From Astrothelium macrocarpum (lineage: Eukaryota > Ascomycota > Dothideomycetes > Trypetheliales > Trypetheliaceae), in contig JAGEMR010000036.1 in assembly GCA_021030915.1 (NCBI GenBank), positions 62,001 to 126,000 of the forward strand: a stretch of 64,000 nucleotides of DNA, written 5' to 3'. Shown piece after piece: positions 10,798 through 21,619 of the stretch (the first letter of the stretch is position 1; every line of letters begins with the position of its first letter). The notes under the pieces were generated by a model. It was given only the letters and a program-made list of their open reading frames with translations, had not been told where the DNA came from and did not search any database. The translations under genes were made by a program, and so were the position numbers.

Positions 10798-11799
10798 TCA
10801 TTTCCTCACATACTCCTCTACATAATCCCTCACCGTCTGCTCCAACTCCTGCTCCTCCCTAAACCCCAACTCGCGCGCCCTCTTCGTATCATACGCCACC
10901 GCCCAACTATACACAATCCTCTCAATCGCCTCATCCCTCTCCTCCCTCACCCTCGCCCTGACCTCCTTCCCGGCCACCTTCTCCAACGCATCCAGCATCT
11001 CCTGCACGCTCATCGTCCTGCCCGGCAGATTCACCGTGCGATTCAGACACCCCACCTCCGCAAACCGCGCCGTCTCCAGCGCGGTCCCGGCGTACGCCAA
11101 GTTCGCCAGCACCATGCGCGTCGAGCAGTTCCACAGCCGCAGCGCGCGCGGCACGGGCAGCACGGCTTCCTTCCCCGCCAGCGGCTCGCGAAACACTCCG
11201 GACGCAAAGCTGCTGGCGGCCGCGCTGGGCGCGCCGGGTCGCACGATGACGGTCGGCAGGCGGCAGATGATGGCGTCGAGGAGGCCGCGGCGCGAGAAGT
11301 CGTTGAGGAGGGCCTCGCACATGAGCTTCTGCGTGCCGTAGCTGGACTGGGGGAAGGGGACCGTGGCCGCCTCGGTGAAGAGGGCGGTGGCGTCGGGTTG
11401 TGGGCCGTAGACGGCGCAGGAGCTCGTGTAGACGACGCGGATCCCCCGGTGGCGGGTGCGCAGGTCGTCGAGGAGGGCGCGGGTTACGTCGAGGTTGACG
11501 GTGAGGCCGAGGTCGAGGTTGGCTTCGGAGCCGGACGACATGATGCCGTGGAGGAGGTAGACGGCTTTGAGGTCGTTGTTGGAGGCTGCGTGGGAGAGGA
11601 GGTCATGTCGGGATTGGGGGTCTGTGAGGTCGGCGGCGAGCCGGCGGATGTGTTGTTGGAGGTTGGGGGAACATGAAGGTAAAGGTGGCTCGGCTAGGTC
11701 TGTGAGAATGAGACTTGGAGGGGGAGAAGAAGATGTAAGTAGAGTAGAGGCAAGGCCTTGTCCAATAAAGCCCGAAGCACCGGTTATTAGTATGGACAT
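10798..11799 (-). CDS. NAD-dependent epimerase/dehydratase, D-erythronate dehydrogenase-like
   Basis: Extended short-chain dehydrogenase of 333 residues without introns. The start is the ATG at 11799, immediately before the Rossmann motif MSILITGASGFIGQGLA (GxxGxxG). The catalytic Tyr and Lys lie in SSYGTQK after the Ser-rich VVYTSSCAVYG. The segment RPGAPSAAASSFASGVFREP resembles the substrate-binding stretch of the DenD-like group, which oxidises sugar acids such as D-erythronate in bacteria. Fungal relatives are mostly uncharacterised, so the substrate is inference. Codon use is strongly GC-rich. Confidence 0.88.
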   Translation of the reverse strand: MSILITGASGFIGQGLASTLLTSSSPPPSLILTDLAEPPLPSCSPNLQQHIRRLAADLTDPQSRHDLLSHAASNNDLKAVYLLHGIMSSGSEANLDLGLTVNLDVTRALLDDLRTRHRGIRVVYTSSCAVYGPQPDATALFTEAATVPFPQSSYGTQKLMCEALLNDFSRRGLLDAIICRLPTVIVRPGAPSAAASSFASGVFREPLAGKEAVLPVPRALRLWNCSTRMVLANLAYAGTALETARFAEVGCLNRTVNLPGRTMSVQEMLDALEKVAGKEVRARVREERDEAIERIVYSWAVAYDTKRARELGFREEQELEQTVRDYVEEYVRK

Positions 11800-12724
11800 T
11801 TTAGATGATGAATGGGTGAATATTCTCAAACAATTGCAAAAGCCAGCATGAACTAATATTCAAGGAAGTTGAGCGATGAGTGACATATGAGATATATGGG
11901 ATTAGAAGAGGAAAGTTGCGTTACATTTGATTCTGACTAGTTTTTCATGACTTGATGAGAAAATTCATGGGTTTAAATTTACCTTTGAGCAACCCCACGT
12001 CATGCGGGGATGCCATTTTACGTGGATAATGCTGCGAGAGACTTTTGGGCATGCGCGGGGAAATGCCTTTTCGATGGATCTTCGCTGAGAAGTGTCGCAG
12101 AGAATAAGGTTATCATGAGCAATGAAGCCATTCTGAGGCGTTTCGAATAGCTGGTAATGAGTCGCACGGGTATTAGAAGAAATTTCTTTTTTTCACTATT
12201 GATGGAGCCAAGATCAAAGATACTCTGTCATTTTTCTTCTATCTTAGAATGCACTATTAGATCTCCACAATTTAATTATACTAGTGCAATCTCTGAAACG
12301 CTCTATCATGATCAACAGTACTTTTTCTCTTGTAAATAGTGCACAACTTTTAATGCATACCTTGGCAGCTATGCAATACTCATCGACAATGAGCTGACGA
12401 GAGATTTCTTCAAGCAGTGATCCGAGGACTTTGTTTGTAACAAAAGTAAACGGGGATGAACTTGCTACTGTGCTGAAAATGTGGCATTGCTTGGAAAGAG
12501 TGTCATACCCTCATATGTGATCAAGGCAGGCCCAATTATTCCAGATGTCCAGACTGGGCCAGGGAGGTTCATGCATAGGAGAGTCTATCTCCTCAGCGAG
12601 CCGAAGCGCATATATGGCATTCGTGCCTATTTGGTGTCGGAAAGAAGAATCGGGGTAAAGCAAAGGATAGTTGGTAGTGTCCAGCGTATCTTCAAGAGCC
12701 TCATGGTACTAGTTGAAGTGTATT
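11800..12724. other. Intergenic stretch, no supported gene
   Basis: About 0.9 kb upstream of the epimerase and downstream of the metal transporter 3' end. AT-richer than its neighbours; no coding signal or repeat was noticed. Confidence 0.4.
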
Positions 12725-14175
12725 TCACAGCTCCTTTTTCAGAAAATGTTCTGGCGCATGCGATGTCTCAAAGTCCACGTGCACGTATGCTCGTTCCACG
12801 TTCGGCAGGCTCTCCAGTTTTGTTTGCAGCGCTTCGGCGATATCATGGGTCGCGCGTAGTGTCTCTCCAGGATCCATGACAATGTCAACTTCGACGATTA
12901 GACGGGGACCGCTATGGTAAGAGCGAACGGTATCGATGGCGCGGATGTAGGATGAGTGAGTCATTGCTAGGAATTTTGTCGTCAGTAGTTGATCTTTGAG
13001 GATGATAGTGCCAATGAAAGCGAATGCTTACAGATATAAGTGATGAGCTGTAGCGTATGCGGGTCTGCAGTAACACCAATGAGGAGTTGGAACTCCTGAT
13101 ACGCAGTCCGCAGCCAAAGGAAGGAAATCAAACACGACAGGAGGATGGCGCCCATAGGATCAATCCACCATTGCAGCTTGCTACCTCCAACGGAGGTGAG
13201 AATACCAAATCCATTGATGAGCAAGTCATTGCGATGGTCTTCCCACAAAATGCGGATCTGCGAATACTTGTTCCGTAGCGCCCAGCAGTACAAGAAGAGC
13301 ACCAATTTCGTTAAAAAAGCAACAGCGACGGCAAGGACCGAAGGCAAATGGAACTTCGTCACATCATCGCTGGATCCACCAGCCAAGTCGCGTGCTGAAG
13401 TGACAATCAAGATGGCTGAGACAGAAAACATTAGGAAGCAAAACACTATATTGCCTGCTGTTTCGATGCGTGCTTTGCCTGAAGGAAACTTGCGAGGATC
13501 GACGCTATTGACTGCACGGTTGGAGAGAATAAGCGTGACATTGGAGAGTGGATCGAAGAGGGCGTCAGCCATAGTGGTGAATAGAGACAAGGAGCCGGAA
13601 GACACAGCGCCATAGACTTGGAGGACAGCAAGCAAGACATTTGCGATAAAGCTTCCTCTGACTGCAATCTTGAATTTGAGCTGATCATCGCCTTGTTCCT
13701 GTCTTGCTTCCTCCACGTGCTGGTCAACAGGCTTTAGCAATCTCTCGATGTTTTCGTTTTGATCTTCGTAGAAGTCTTGAAGCTTCTTGGTCTGCCACGC
13801 CTTCTTGTTTACGGGGATAGGTGCACAGCCTAGTCCCCTCTTGCGTGAAGTGTTGGCTCTGATTTGCTCAATCTGATCGGAAGATTTTAATTTGGCAGAG
13901 AGGGCGAATGGATCATTCTCTTTTGTGTATCGGGGTAGTCGCTGATCCTCAGCTTCCTCGTCGGAGGAAGCCCATGGACTCGTATGGTGACGAGAAACAG
14001 GATTATGGCCATCAGCAGGAGGTGTCGCTGGCCGGACACCACTGGAAGTTGCTCCTTTCTCCGTAGTGCTGGCAGGTCCTGTGAAGGGTTCAGGGTGTGG
14101 AGTGTCGACAGTAGCACGGTGGAAAGGACTTGGTCGAAGAGATATGGCACGGTGAAGATCAGGCTCGGAAGTCAT
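12725..14175 (-). CDS. Cation diffusion facilitator, manganese-type
   Basis: Two exons, complement(13032..14175) and complement(12725..12966), with a GTAAGC..TAG intron, give 461 residues. A polar N-terminus of about 190 residues precedes the Cation_efflux domain. Helix 2 has ADALFDPLSN and helix 5 has EDHRNDLLIN, so both metal-site motifs are DxxxD. That pattern is known from Mn-transporting CDF proteins, in contrast to HxxxD of Zn transporters. Exon 2 encodes the cytoplasmic C-terminal domain (RLIVEVDIVM, then VERAYVHVDFE), the ferredoxin-like fold that senses metal. The likely role is proton-coupled Mn export into an organelle or out of the cell. Confidence 0.9.
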
Positions 14176-14682
14176 CGTGCAGGTATTTTGGTGGTGGAAT
14201 CTGCAGTGTGCCAGTGAAGAGTGCTGAAGAACAGATTCACCAAAGGTGAGTACCCAGCGACGGTTTTATGGTGTGATGAATGCCAAGATGTCAGAGGGCA
14301 GTGCGAAATGCGCTGATTGGCGTGGTGAGCAAAAGATTTGCGCCATCTCTAGCAAACCAAAGTTTGAATGATTCGAAACACGCAAGCATCTGTTGGGTGG
14401 GGGAGAAAGGCGGTGGGCATGCGCTGATTTGAGATCCTATATCAAGCAGTGCTCCGGTTGCATCTACAGATAAAAGGCAGCTAGGGGAATGGAGCATGCA
14501 TCGCCTGCATTCGACCAATTCGAGACATGCTTGGCTTAGCTTCCCCATGGCGCATCCCCACGCCATCTCGTGCAGATCCCGGCCTTTAAGCCTTCTAAGA
14601 CAAGGGAGCTCTGCCTAGCATACGGCACACTCCGCACCATTTCAACGTGCATGAATTGCTTCAAAGGCCTATACAAATCTTA
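14176..14682. other. Intergenic stretch, no supported gene
   Basis: About 0.5 kb between the CDF start codon and the SDA1 stop codon; it holds the CDF promoter. No coding signal seen. Confidence 0.4.
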
Positions 14683-17093
14683 TTATCTATTCCCTCGTCG
14701 GCCTCCACGTTTCTGCCGTTCAGTATGTGCTTTCAGCACCTTGCGATGCTCGATCAAGCTTCGCTTACCCTTGGCCTTGGCTTTGCCTAACGTCATCAAG
14801 AAATTCTTCTTGCGCGCTTTTTCTTTGTTTGTTGTGCTCTTGCCTTCAGCTTCCTTTTTCGCTTTCCTCTTGGCTGACGTACTTGAGTGATTTTCTTCCC
14901 TGTCTGCTCTAGCCATGGCCATTTTCTCCTCCTTTGTCCTCTTGGCTGACAAGGCCGCCAAGCCTTCGATTTGCTCTGCAGTCAATGGGTCATCTGCATG
15001 CCGATTCTCAAGTATTTGCCGACGCTTGTTGCTTGGCATTAACTTTGAAACTTCTGCCTGTGTTCGCAATTCTTGGAGCTTAGCTAGATCAGCAGGTGTA
15101 AGGATGCGTGTCGTAGCTAGTTTGGAGATCTTGGGAGCACCATCAGCGACTTCATTAGCTGTTTCAGATTCCTTCTCAGGCGCACGCTGTTCGCCATCGA
15201 CCTTTGCCTTCTTCGATGAATGGGCGCTGTCATCATCATCATCATCGCTAATATCAATGTCACTTCCATCGCTTTGCACGTCGATCCAGCCTCCTGAATC
15301 GTCACTTTTGTCCTCTTCAGCCTCCCAATTCGCCCAGCCAGCCTCGTCTTCGGCATCTTGATCGATATCATCATCATCAGACGGCGCATCAAGAGGTAGC
15401 CCTTGTTCTTCCCTCCTTTTCCTGCGCCCTTCTTCCTTCCATTTCTCCAAGAGCTCCAGGCCCTCAATCTCACCAGCTCGCTCCTCTCCAAACCGGACTT
15501 GTTTTTTCTCTCCTGATCGTAGGCCCAAAGCCACATCTTTTCCTCGATCTCGTCTATGAAGCATCTCTGGTCCAACTTCTCGGTATAGACTGAGCAGGCC
15601 TTTGGCTGCCATCATGACGCCTTTGTCTTTGCTTTTCCGATACATTATCAGATCTTGAAGTAAAGTCTCATTCATCGCGAGTGGCTGTCGCGCGCAGAGC
15701 TCTCTTATTGCATTTAGACCTGCTGATGCAACCTCCGATGCCGCCGCTTCAGACACAAATTCGTTTGCAATCTTTTGAACAAGCGGTTCGAGTACGTCTG
15801 GGGGAACCAAGTTGTGTGTAGCCTGAGCAAGAGAAGCCAGGAAGGAAGTAACTGAAGGCTGTCGAGGAGTAAGGTACTTGAGGAAATACGAGTAAAGCGT
15901 GTCCGAGGTGAGCTTGTGTAGACCTACAAGCCGCGATACCAGTTGGAGTACAAGGAGTTTTTGCTCGAGGTTTAGTTTGGTCTTTGCAGTCTGCAGGTGC
16001 TTCGAAAACAAAGCTTCAGTGAAGCCCTGTGGATCGTGAAGCAGATGAAACGCGGAAAAGTTCAGTGGATGGGGCTGCTTCTTTTTCCGTTCCTTCTTCC
16101 GCACTGTTGCTGTTGCCTTCTTCAATTCCTTTGCCTTCTTTTTCGTTTTCTTATTGATGCCTGCTTGATGCCTTAATTGTGCCATGTCAATTCCATCTTC
16201 TTCATCGCTCTCTTCTTCTGCTACCTCCTCTCTTTCTCTATCCCCACCCAGAAAGAACCGTACCCCACCATTTATCACTTTCTCATTATCAGCTAGCGCT
16301 GCTTCCTTCATAATCTCTACAGCCTTGACATCTGTCCATATTTGTCGTCTCCAAAGCTCGCGCGTAAGCCTGATAGCCCACAAAGCTTTTGGAGAAGTGC
16401 GATCGGAGGTCACGAGTTCATAGAGAGCATTCTGAGTTGTGCGATTGAGACGGTGATTTTTTGTCTTGGAGTTCGAGGCGCGTAAGTCAGACAGGATTTT
16501 CTGGAACAGGAGCGCTCTCAGGGACTTGCTCGGCGTTGAGGTGAGAATTGGAAAGAAGGTATCGAACAGACTAAAATGGATCAATAAGAACTGTTTCGAG
16601 TGAATCAATGTAGCTCACATCGAAGAATCGATAATGTCCTTCTTTCGTAGCAGGAGCAAACTGCCTACGATCTTGTCCCGTAACTCATAATCTAAGATAG
16701 CGTGGTGTACCGAGATTAATCTTACGAGATCCTGAGCAAAATTGCTAGTGATCTCGCGGTAACAATCTGCTACATGAGAGACAAATTCTATGAGGTCTCG
16801 CAGAGAAATGAGGCCAGTCTCATCCGTTGTCGTCGGCGCTTCCTGTAGGACGTCTCTGAAGGTCTCATATTGATGGTACTGGTTCAAGAAATCATTATGG
16901 TAAGATCTGGCTTCGGTTAGAAAGGCACAAGATTTTCAACCCAGTCATGCTAACGGTGGATCTCTTCGGATTTTATGTTGCAGGTTCGTTCTACGGAGTC
17001 AACAATTAGCATACAGCGCAATTGAATTTTGGCAGATTGTCCATACAGATCGGCATCCACTTTCTCGAGCGCACCAAGCTTGCGCTTTACCAT
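14683..17093 (-). CDS. SDA1: SDA1, 60S ribosome biogenesis and export factor
   Basis: Four exons: complement(17047..17093), (16955..16990), (16619..16906) and (14683..16570), giving 752 residues in one frame. Exon 1 gives MVKRKLGALEKVDADL, the 36-nt second exon gives TNLQHKIRRDPP, and exon 3 begins SYHNDFLNQYHQYET, all recognisable Sda1 N-terminus. Exon 4 has FPILTSTPSKSLRALLFQKI and SDRTSPKALWAIRLTREL. An acidic stretch (PSDDDDIDQDAEDEAGW and ISDDDDDDSAH) and a Lys/Arg-rich C-terminus ending in KRGGRRGNR follow. In yeast Sda1 is an essential nuclear factor in late 60S maturation and in actin organisation. The three introns are 48-56 bp. Confidence 0.95.
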
Positions 17094-17553
17094 AATGTCA
17101 GCTGCGGAAGATGGGACCGTGAACTCGAAATTTCCGAGAAAGATTCCAATTCGAGCCGGCAGAATCACTACCTTTCTAAAGGCGGTGAAATCTTTATGAC
17201 AAGAGAACAACTAACACCGTTTCGGCGAGGGGTCTGAGAAGGCGACTTGAGAGCAATCACTATACACTGAAAGTCTTTTATGCTTTACTTGGAACTGTGA
17301 GATCTATTTCTAGGCTTTATACGTAAAAGACTTCGCGTCTACTTTCTAGGCTTCGGTCCGCCAACACCTTGCTCATGCGTGGGATACGATGACCTTCAAC
17401 TTGGGAACGAAGGCCTCCAAAAACAAAAAATCACAACGAGAAAATTTACAGCGCAGCAAGATATCCGCAGCAAGATATCCACCAAAAGACCAAAGATGAC
17501 ATGTATGGGGAGGCATCATGAACAGCACGGGGGAAAGTGATCGAGTACTCATC
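17094..17553. other. Intergenic stretch between SDA1 and the ferric reductase
   Basis: 460 bp holding the SDA1 promoter and the ferric reductase 3' flank. A short near-direct repeat, GCAAGATATCC, occurs twice around 17456-17480. Nothing else recognised. Confidence 0.4.
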
Positions 17554-19539
17554 CTAGTACGTAAAAGCCTCCTCAATAAAATCCAAATTGCCCACATAAA
17601 GCCTCTCACGGACAGCATGCCGAACGCCATCCGCAAACGCACCCGGACCACACACCGTCACACACATTGCCCCCACCCGCTCCCCAATCTCCTTATCCAG
17701 CACCTCCTGCACATTGCACCTCCCGCCATGCATCTGCACCACGCCCGACGCACTCACCACATCGCGCATATTCCGCGGCCTCGTCACAAACATCAGCAAC
17801 TTCAACGCGTCACGCCTCCCGGGCATCCCCAGAATCTCCTCCATCCACGGACGCACCCACTCGAACGACGCGCTGTCGGGCACGGTCCACACGAGCACGA
17901 TCCGGCGCGTCGACACGCTGCCCGCGGCGAAGCCCGCCAGCAGCTGCCGCAGATACATGGTCTGGTGCGTGATGCCGACGCCCGCCGCGAACAGCACCAC
18001 CGTGCCGTACGAGCCGAGCGAGTCGTGCCCGCCGTAGGGGCCCTCGATGGCGCCGGCCAGGTTGTCGAGCGTGCGGTTGGGCGCCGCGGCTGCGCGGTCG
18101 TACAGTTTGCGCGTGAAACCCGTGCGGGCGCGCATGACGAAGGAGACGGCGGTGGTGGTGCCGGTGGTGAGGGTGTCGCTGGGGACGATGGGCTTTGTGG
18201 TGATGGTGGTGTTGCGGCGAGCGAAGTTTTGCGCTGCGATGGCTTTTTCAAGGTCGATTCCGGAGATGGAGGATTGGCGTCGGGCTTTCTCGAGCTCAAA
18301 GGCGGCGACTGCGGCGTCTTTGGCGGTGGGTGTTGGTGAGGCAGTCCAGGCTACGGAGAAGGGATGCGAGCCGAACCAGCCAAGGCTGGGAATGTAGATG
18401 TGTGCGTGTTGTCCGGGGATGTTGGGGAAGGTGCGAGGCGTATAAAAAGTGACACGACAAGCCTCATTTTGCATGGCTTCGACTTTGACTTTCGTGCAGG
18501 CCTGACGACTGACATTGTTGTAAAAGATGCTGTAAATGCGGTACAGCCATTCGCCTCCCCAGAGCATAAAGACACACTGTAAAAAGGGTTTTTGCGGTAG
18601 GCTAGCCTTGTCAAGGTGGACATAGACACCTATGATAGCGAAGAGTACAGCAATGCGATGGCCTGTGAGGAAGGTCTCGTAAAAGGCATGACGTATCGGT
18701 GACAAGGACTGGCAGAGGATGAAAATGAAGAACGCTGTGGCTATCATGCCCCAGCGATACGACGTACTTGTCGCCAAACTTTCCTGAACCTGACGGAGAC
18801 CACCAGATTCGATATTGTTGACACTCCAGCACAGTGCATGCACCACAGTCTCAACGATCACTATTCTAGCAGCCCATCGATGCAAGAGATTGAAAGTGTC
18901 ATAACTGACTCCTAGAATGCTAATCAGGGGATTGTTTCGTAGAGCAAAGAGGACGGTTGGTACGAGATTGATGGATGCGAGGATTCCACTACGGCCACGA
19001 AGCTCTGCCACTACGGAAGCAGTATCTGGATTGCCCCAATCTAGAACTAGACAGTATGCAAGATTACAGGCGGCGTATAAAAGCAGAAGCAGTGTGTGAA
19101 ACCGGCCTGGAAGTGTCCCTACACTGATTGCTTTGGAAAGCTGGAGCTCTCGATTGTGACGCTTTGTGAACAGTGGAGCATAGAGGAGATTTCTTTTCAA
19201 TCCCGGCCAGATGCTTGAGTGGTTCTCTGTGAAGTAGCGTTGTTTTGTCCCTCTTGTCATCGTAACAAGTTGCCGTAGATGTCTGTTGCTCCGCAAAAAT
19301 ATGCGGTAAGCAAACGTTGCTGCACATAGTATGACAAAGGACCAGACCAAGACATTAACAAAGAGCCAATTTTGGGCTTGGTTGACACCCATAAGGCCAT
19401 GTGTAAAAGGATCGATGGAGGAATTGGTGTTTCCGGGTGCTCCTGTGTCAGTTACCTGCCACCTCCTTGCATTTGAAAATGGTTGTAGGTTGGAAATGAG
19501 CGCAGAGGACCAAGGTCCGAAAGAATGAGATGACTGCAT
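17554..19539 (-). CDS. Ferric-chelate reductase, transmembrane component (FRE family)
   Basis: Single exon, 661 residues from the ATG at 19539. A lumenal or extracellular N-terminus is followed by a membrane anchor (NWLFVNVLVWSFVILCAATF) and the six-helix ferric reductase domain. Its haem-ligand histidines lie in LLHRWAARIVIVETVVHALC and LTGHRIAVLFAIIGVYVHLD. The FAD-binding domain has GWFGSHPFSVAWT (HPFS motif), and the NADPH-binding domain has GPYGGHDSLG and VVLFAAGVGIT. Family members reduce extracellular Fe3+ or Cu2+ for uptake, using cytosolic NADPH. The gene is usually iron-regulated, but I see no clear SreA-type GATA cluster in the upstream 1.5 kb. Confidence 0.93.
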   Translation of the reverse strand: MQSSHSFGPWSSALISNLQPFSNARRWQVTDTGAPGNTNSSIDPFTHGLMGVNQAQNWLFVNVLVWSFVILCAATFAYRIFLRSNRHLRQLVTMTRGTKQRYFTENHSSIWPGLKRNLLYAPLFTKRHNRELQLSKAISVGTLPGRFHTLLLLLYAACNLAYCLVLDWGNPDTASVVAELRGRSGILASINLVPTVLFALRNNPLISILGVSYDTFNLLHRWAARIVIVETVVHALCWSVNNIESGGLRQVQESLATSTSYRWGMIATAFFIFILCQSLSPIRHAFYETFLTGHRIAVLFAIIGVYVHLDKASLPQKPFLQCVFMLWGGEWLYRIYSIFYNNVSRQACTKVKVEAMQNEACRVTFYTPRTFPNIPGQHAHIYIPSLGWFGSHPFSVAWTASPTPTAKDAAVAAFELEKARRQSSISGIDLEKAIAAQNFARRNTTITTKPIVPSDTLTTGTTTAVSFVMRARTGFTRKLYDRAAAAPNRTLDNLAGAIEGPYGGHDSLGSYGTVVLFAAGVGITHQTMYLRQLLAGFAAGSVSTRRIVLVWTVPDSASFEWVRPWMEEILGMPGRRDALKLLMFVTRPRNMRDVVSASGVVQMHGGRCNVQEVLDKEIGERVGAMCVTVCGPGAFADGVRHAVRERLYVGNLDFIEEAFTY

Positions 19540-21141
19540 GGCGACCGGCGTAGCTGCAGTAAGTTCAGAAGTTTTCCTCAACAAAGGACATCAGCACCCA
19601 GACCTAGACCTTGGTGGCGGCAGCCAGGGGCGTGATGCGGAAATTCTCTTTTGAATGGATATGTAGAGAGGAACTCCGAAGCTCGAGCGGTGAAAGGGAT
19701 GAAGACCAATGGCCTTTAGTGGTTGGAAATAGAGTTCGGGTTGTCGTTGCGATTTCCAGGCAGAAAATAATACTTTGAGAAACTAAGAGGGAGTCGATCA
19801 CCTCTTCTGAAAATTTAGCGTGTGAATCATGGCGAGGGCATGACCGAAGAACAAAAGGCAGGAACAAGGCTACTGTAGCGTTCTTTTGCGAGCAACAAAG
19901 CTAGTGTTGTGGGGCGTCAAGAACACAATAGCCCTTATCCCTCTTTGACTCTGCCGGTGAGTAAAGTGGGTGACGGCGGCTGAAATGATTGTGATCGGAT
20001 CGTAAATGTTAACAGCCGGGGGGAAAATGACGACAAAAGCAATCAGGATTTAATTGAAATTCCAAGCTGTGCCAATTCTGAGGGGTGGTGACAAATGTGG
20101 CTGCGGATAAACCGGTGATGAAGTGAATGCTAGCAGGACCTGTCGCAAGCAGAGATCGAATAGAAGATTTCTTTGTAGAATAGAAGCATCCAAGTCTATG
20201 AGGGACCCCGGCGCCGATGATGCAAAAAGGTTGCAAATGCAAGAATGAAGAATGTAAAGGAGCGAAGAAGAAAGGTGTAGGGTAGCCTAAACGAGGGACA
20301 GGCTACCTACCCAGAAGTCGAATAAAGACAAGTGAATGGAAGTGTGCAGGCGAGACGCGAACGATTAAGAAGAAAAGAGTGGTGGACAAGGAGCGAAGTA
20401 ATGGTGCCCTTGTTTCTGATGTTTCCCGCCCATGCCAAACGGTTGGTTTGAATGGCCGACCGAGCTCGCGCTTAGGGTTTGTTAGCTGGCGACTCGGATC
20501 CCAACTTGACTCGTGTTTCACGGAACAATTCCCTCTCGCACTCGCCTATCCTCTCTGCGTTTCGTCTTGAAAGCTTTACTTCACTCCTTGGATACATTTC
20601 GCTTGCACTCATGCTCTTGCTAGAAGGCCCGATTCGTGGTAGTCGCGCTCAGACCGTCTATGCTCTCTACCGCATTATTCCGCAGGCCATGCTCATCAAG
20701 CCACGTTACGGCTCATGGTGATAACATATATTAACTTGATTACGGGCGCACGGTTTTGCCGATTCATTATCGCAGTGCTCTTTGCACCAATCCAAAAGCC
20801 ATTGAATTCCTGCTGATATTGGTATCCGCTCGTTTGACACTGTGTATCTGGGCCTCCCATCCGAAACGTTCGTCCGTTCATCCATTCGCCCTAGTGTGCA
20901 AAATTCATCGCCGAAGCCATCTAAGAAACACCTCCTTTGACCTTTACAATTGGGAATGAAAGAACGTTAGATGTGTTTTTCTGTTACTCTGCACGGCAAA
21001 GCGATGACATGACGTCTTTTTTCTTGCGCTATGGAAGACATTGTGATCGCGAATAGATCTATTGTCACTAATACGAGTTGAACTGCGTACAACTCAGCTT
21101 TTCATTGCCCCTTATGACGGTTTACCACATAGCTGCCCAAT
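19540..21141. other. Long intergenic stretch, ferric reductase promoter side
   Basis: About 1.6 kb. Several short open frames occur at 20303-20721 on both strands, but none has a recognisable domain or splice structure. No repeat noticed. Confidence 0.4.
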
Positions 21142-21526
21142 ATGACTGTCATCCACAATATGGTTTGTAAGGGCCACGATCTGCTTTTTTTTGTTGTAGC
21201 AGCATTAGGTCTGAGTTCGATACCAGCTGCCCAAGGCTTGAAGGTACGTACTCACAAGGCAGTTGGCGTCAGGTCAACAATGATCCACGTCAAAAACATC
21301 GAAGTCCCAATCGTTGGAACTCTACCTTGCTGTATATATTTTGACAGTTTGATGAAATGCGCCCATGACATAGTATTGCAAGGCTCAGCCACCTTACATA
21401 ACGCAGAGCTGCATTGACTGCGCCTACGACCGGTCTTGGGCCGGCTTTCACCATCAAGTACAAGAAACTCCCCAGGTTCTTCTGAACAACAACACAGGCT
21501 TAATTTATAATGATGCCTGGTCATAA
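21142..21526 (+). CDS. Candidate small secreted protein
   Basis: Proposed gene with exons 21142-21243 and 21374-21526, joined by a GTACGT..TAG intron, giving 84 residues (78 if the second ATG at 21160 is used). Residues after the second Met (VCKGHDLLFFVVAALGLSSI, then PAAQG) look like a signal peptide with an Ala-x-Gly-type end. The mature part would be about 50 residues with three Cys (YCKAQ.., SCIDCAYDRSW). I recognise no family. The size and secretion signal resemble fungal small secreted proteins. The intron is inferred only from splice consensus and an open frame on both sides. Confidence 0.4.
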
Positions 21527-21619
21527 TCCTAGAGAGGCAGAGGAACGAGTATGCGGACGAGTCAAACCACGTTCATGGTCAAGTTCAACTAACGAAAGAC
21601 AAGGCTGATCCAAGACAAT

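Noticed and set aside
11398..11676. Plus-strand Gly/Val/Glu-rich frame
   Set aside because: Antisense shadow of the GC-rich epimerase gene.
17518..18339. 273-codon plus-strand frame
   Set aside because: Antisense to the ferric reductase NADPH domain; Gly/Arg/His low complexity.
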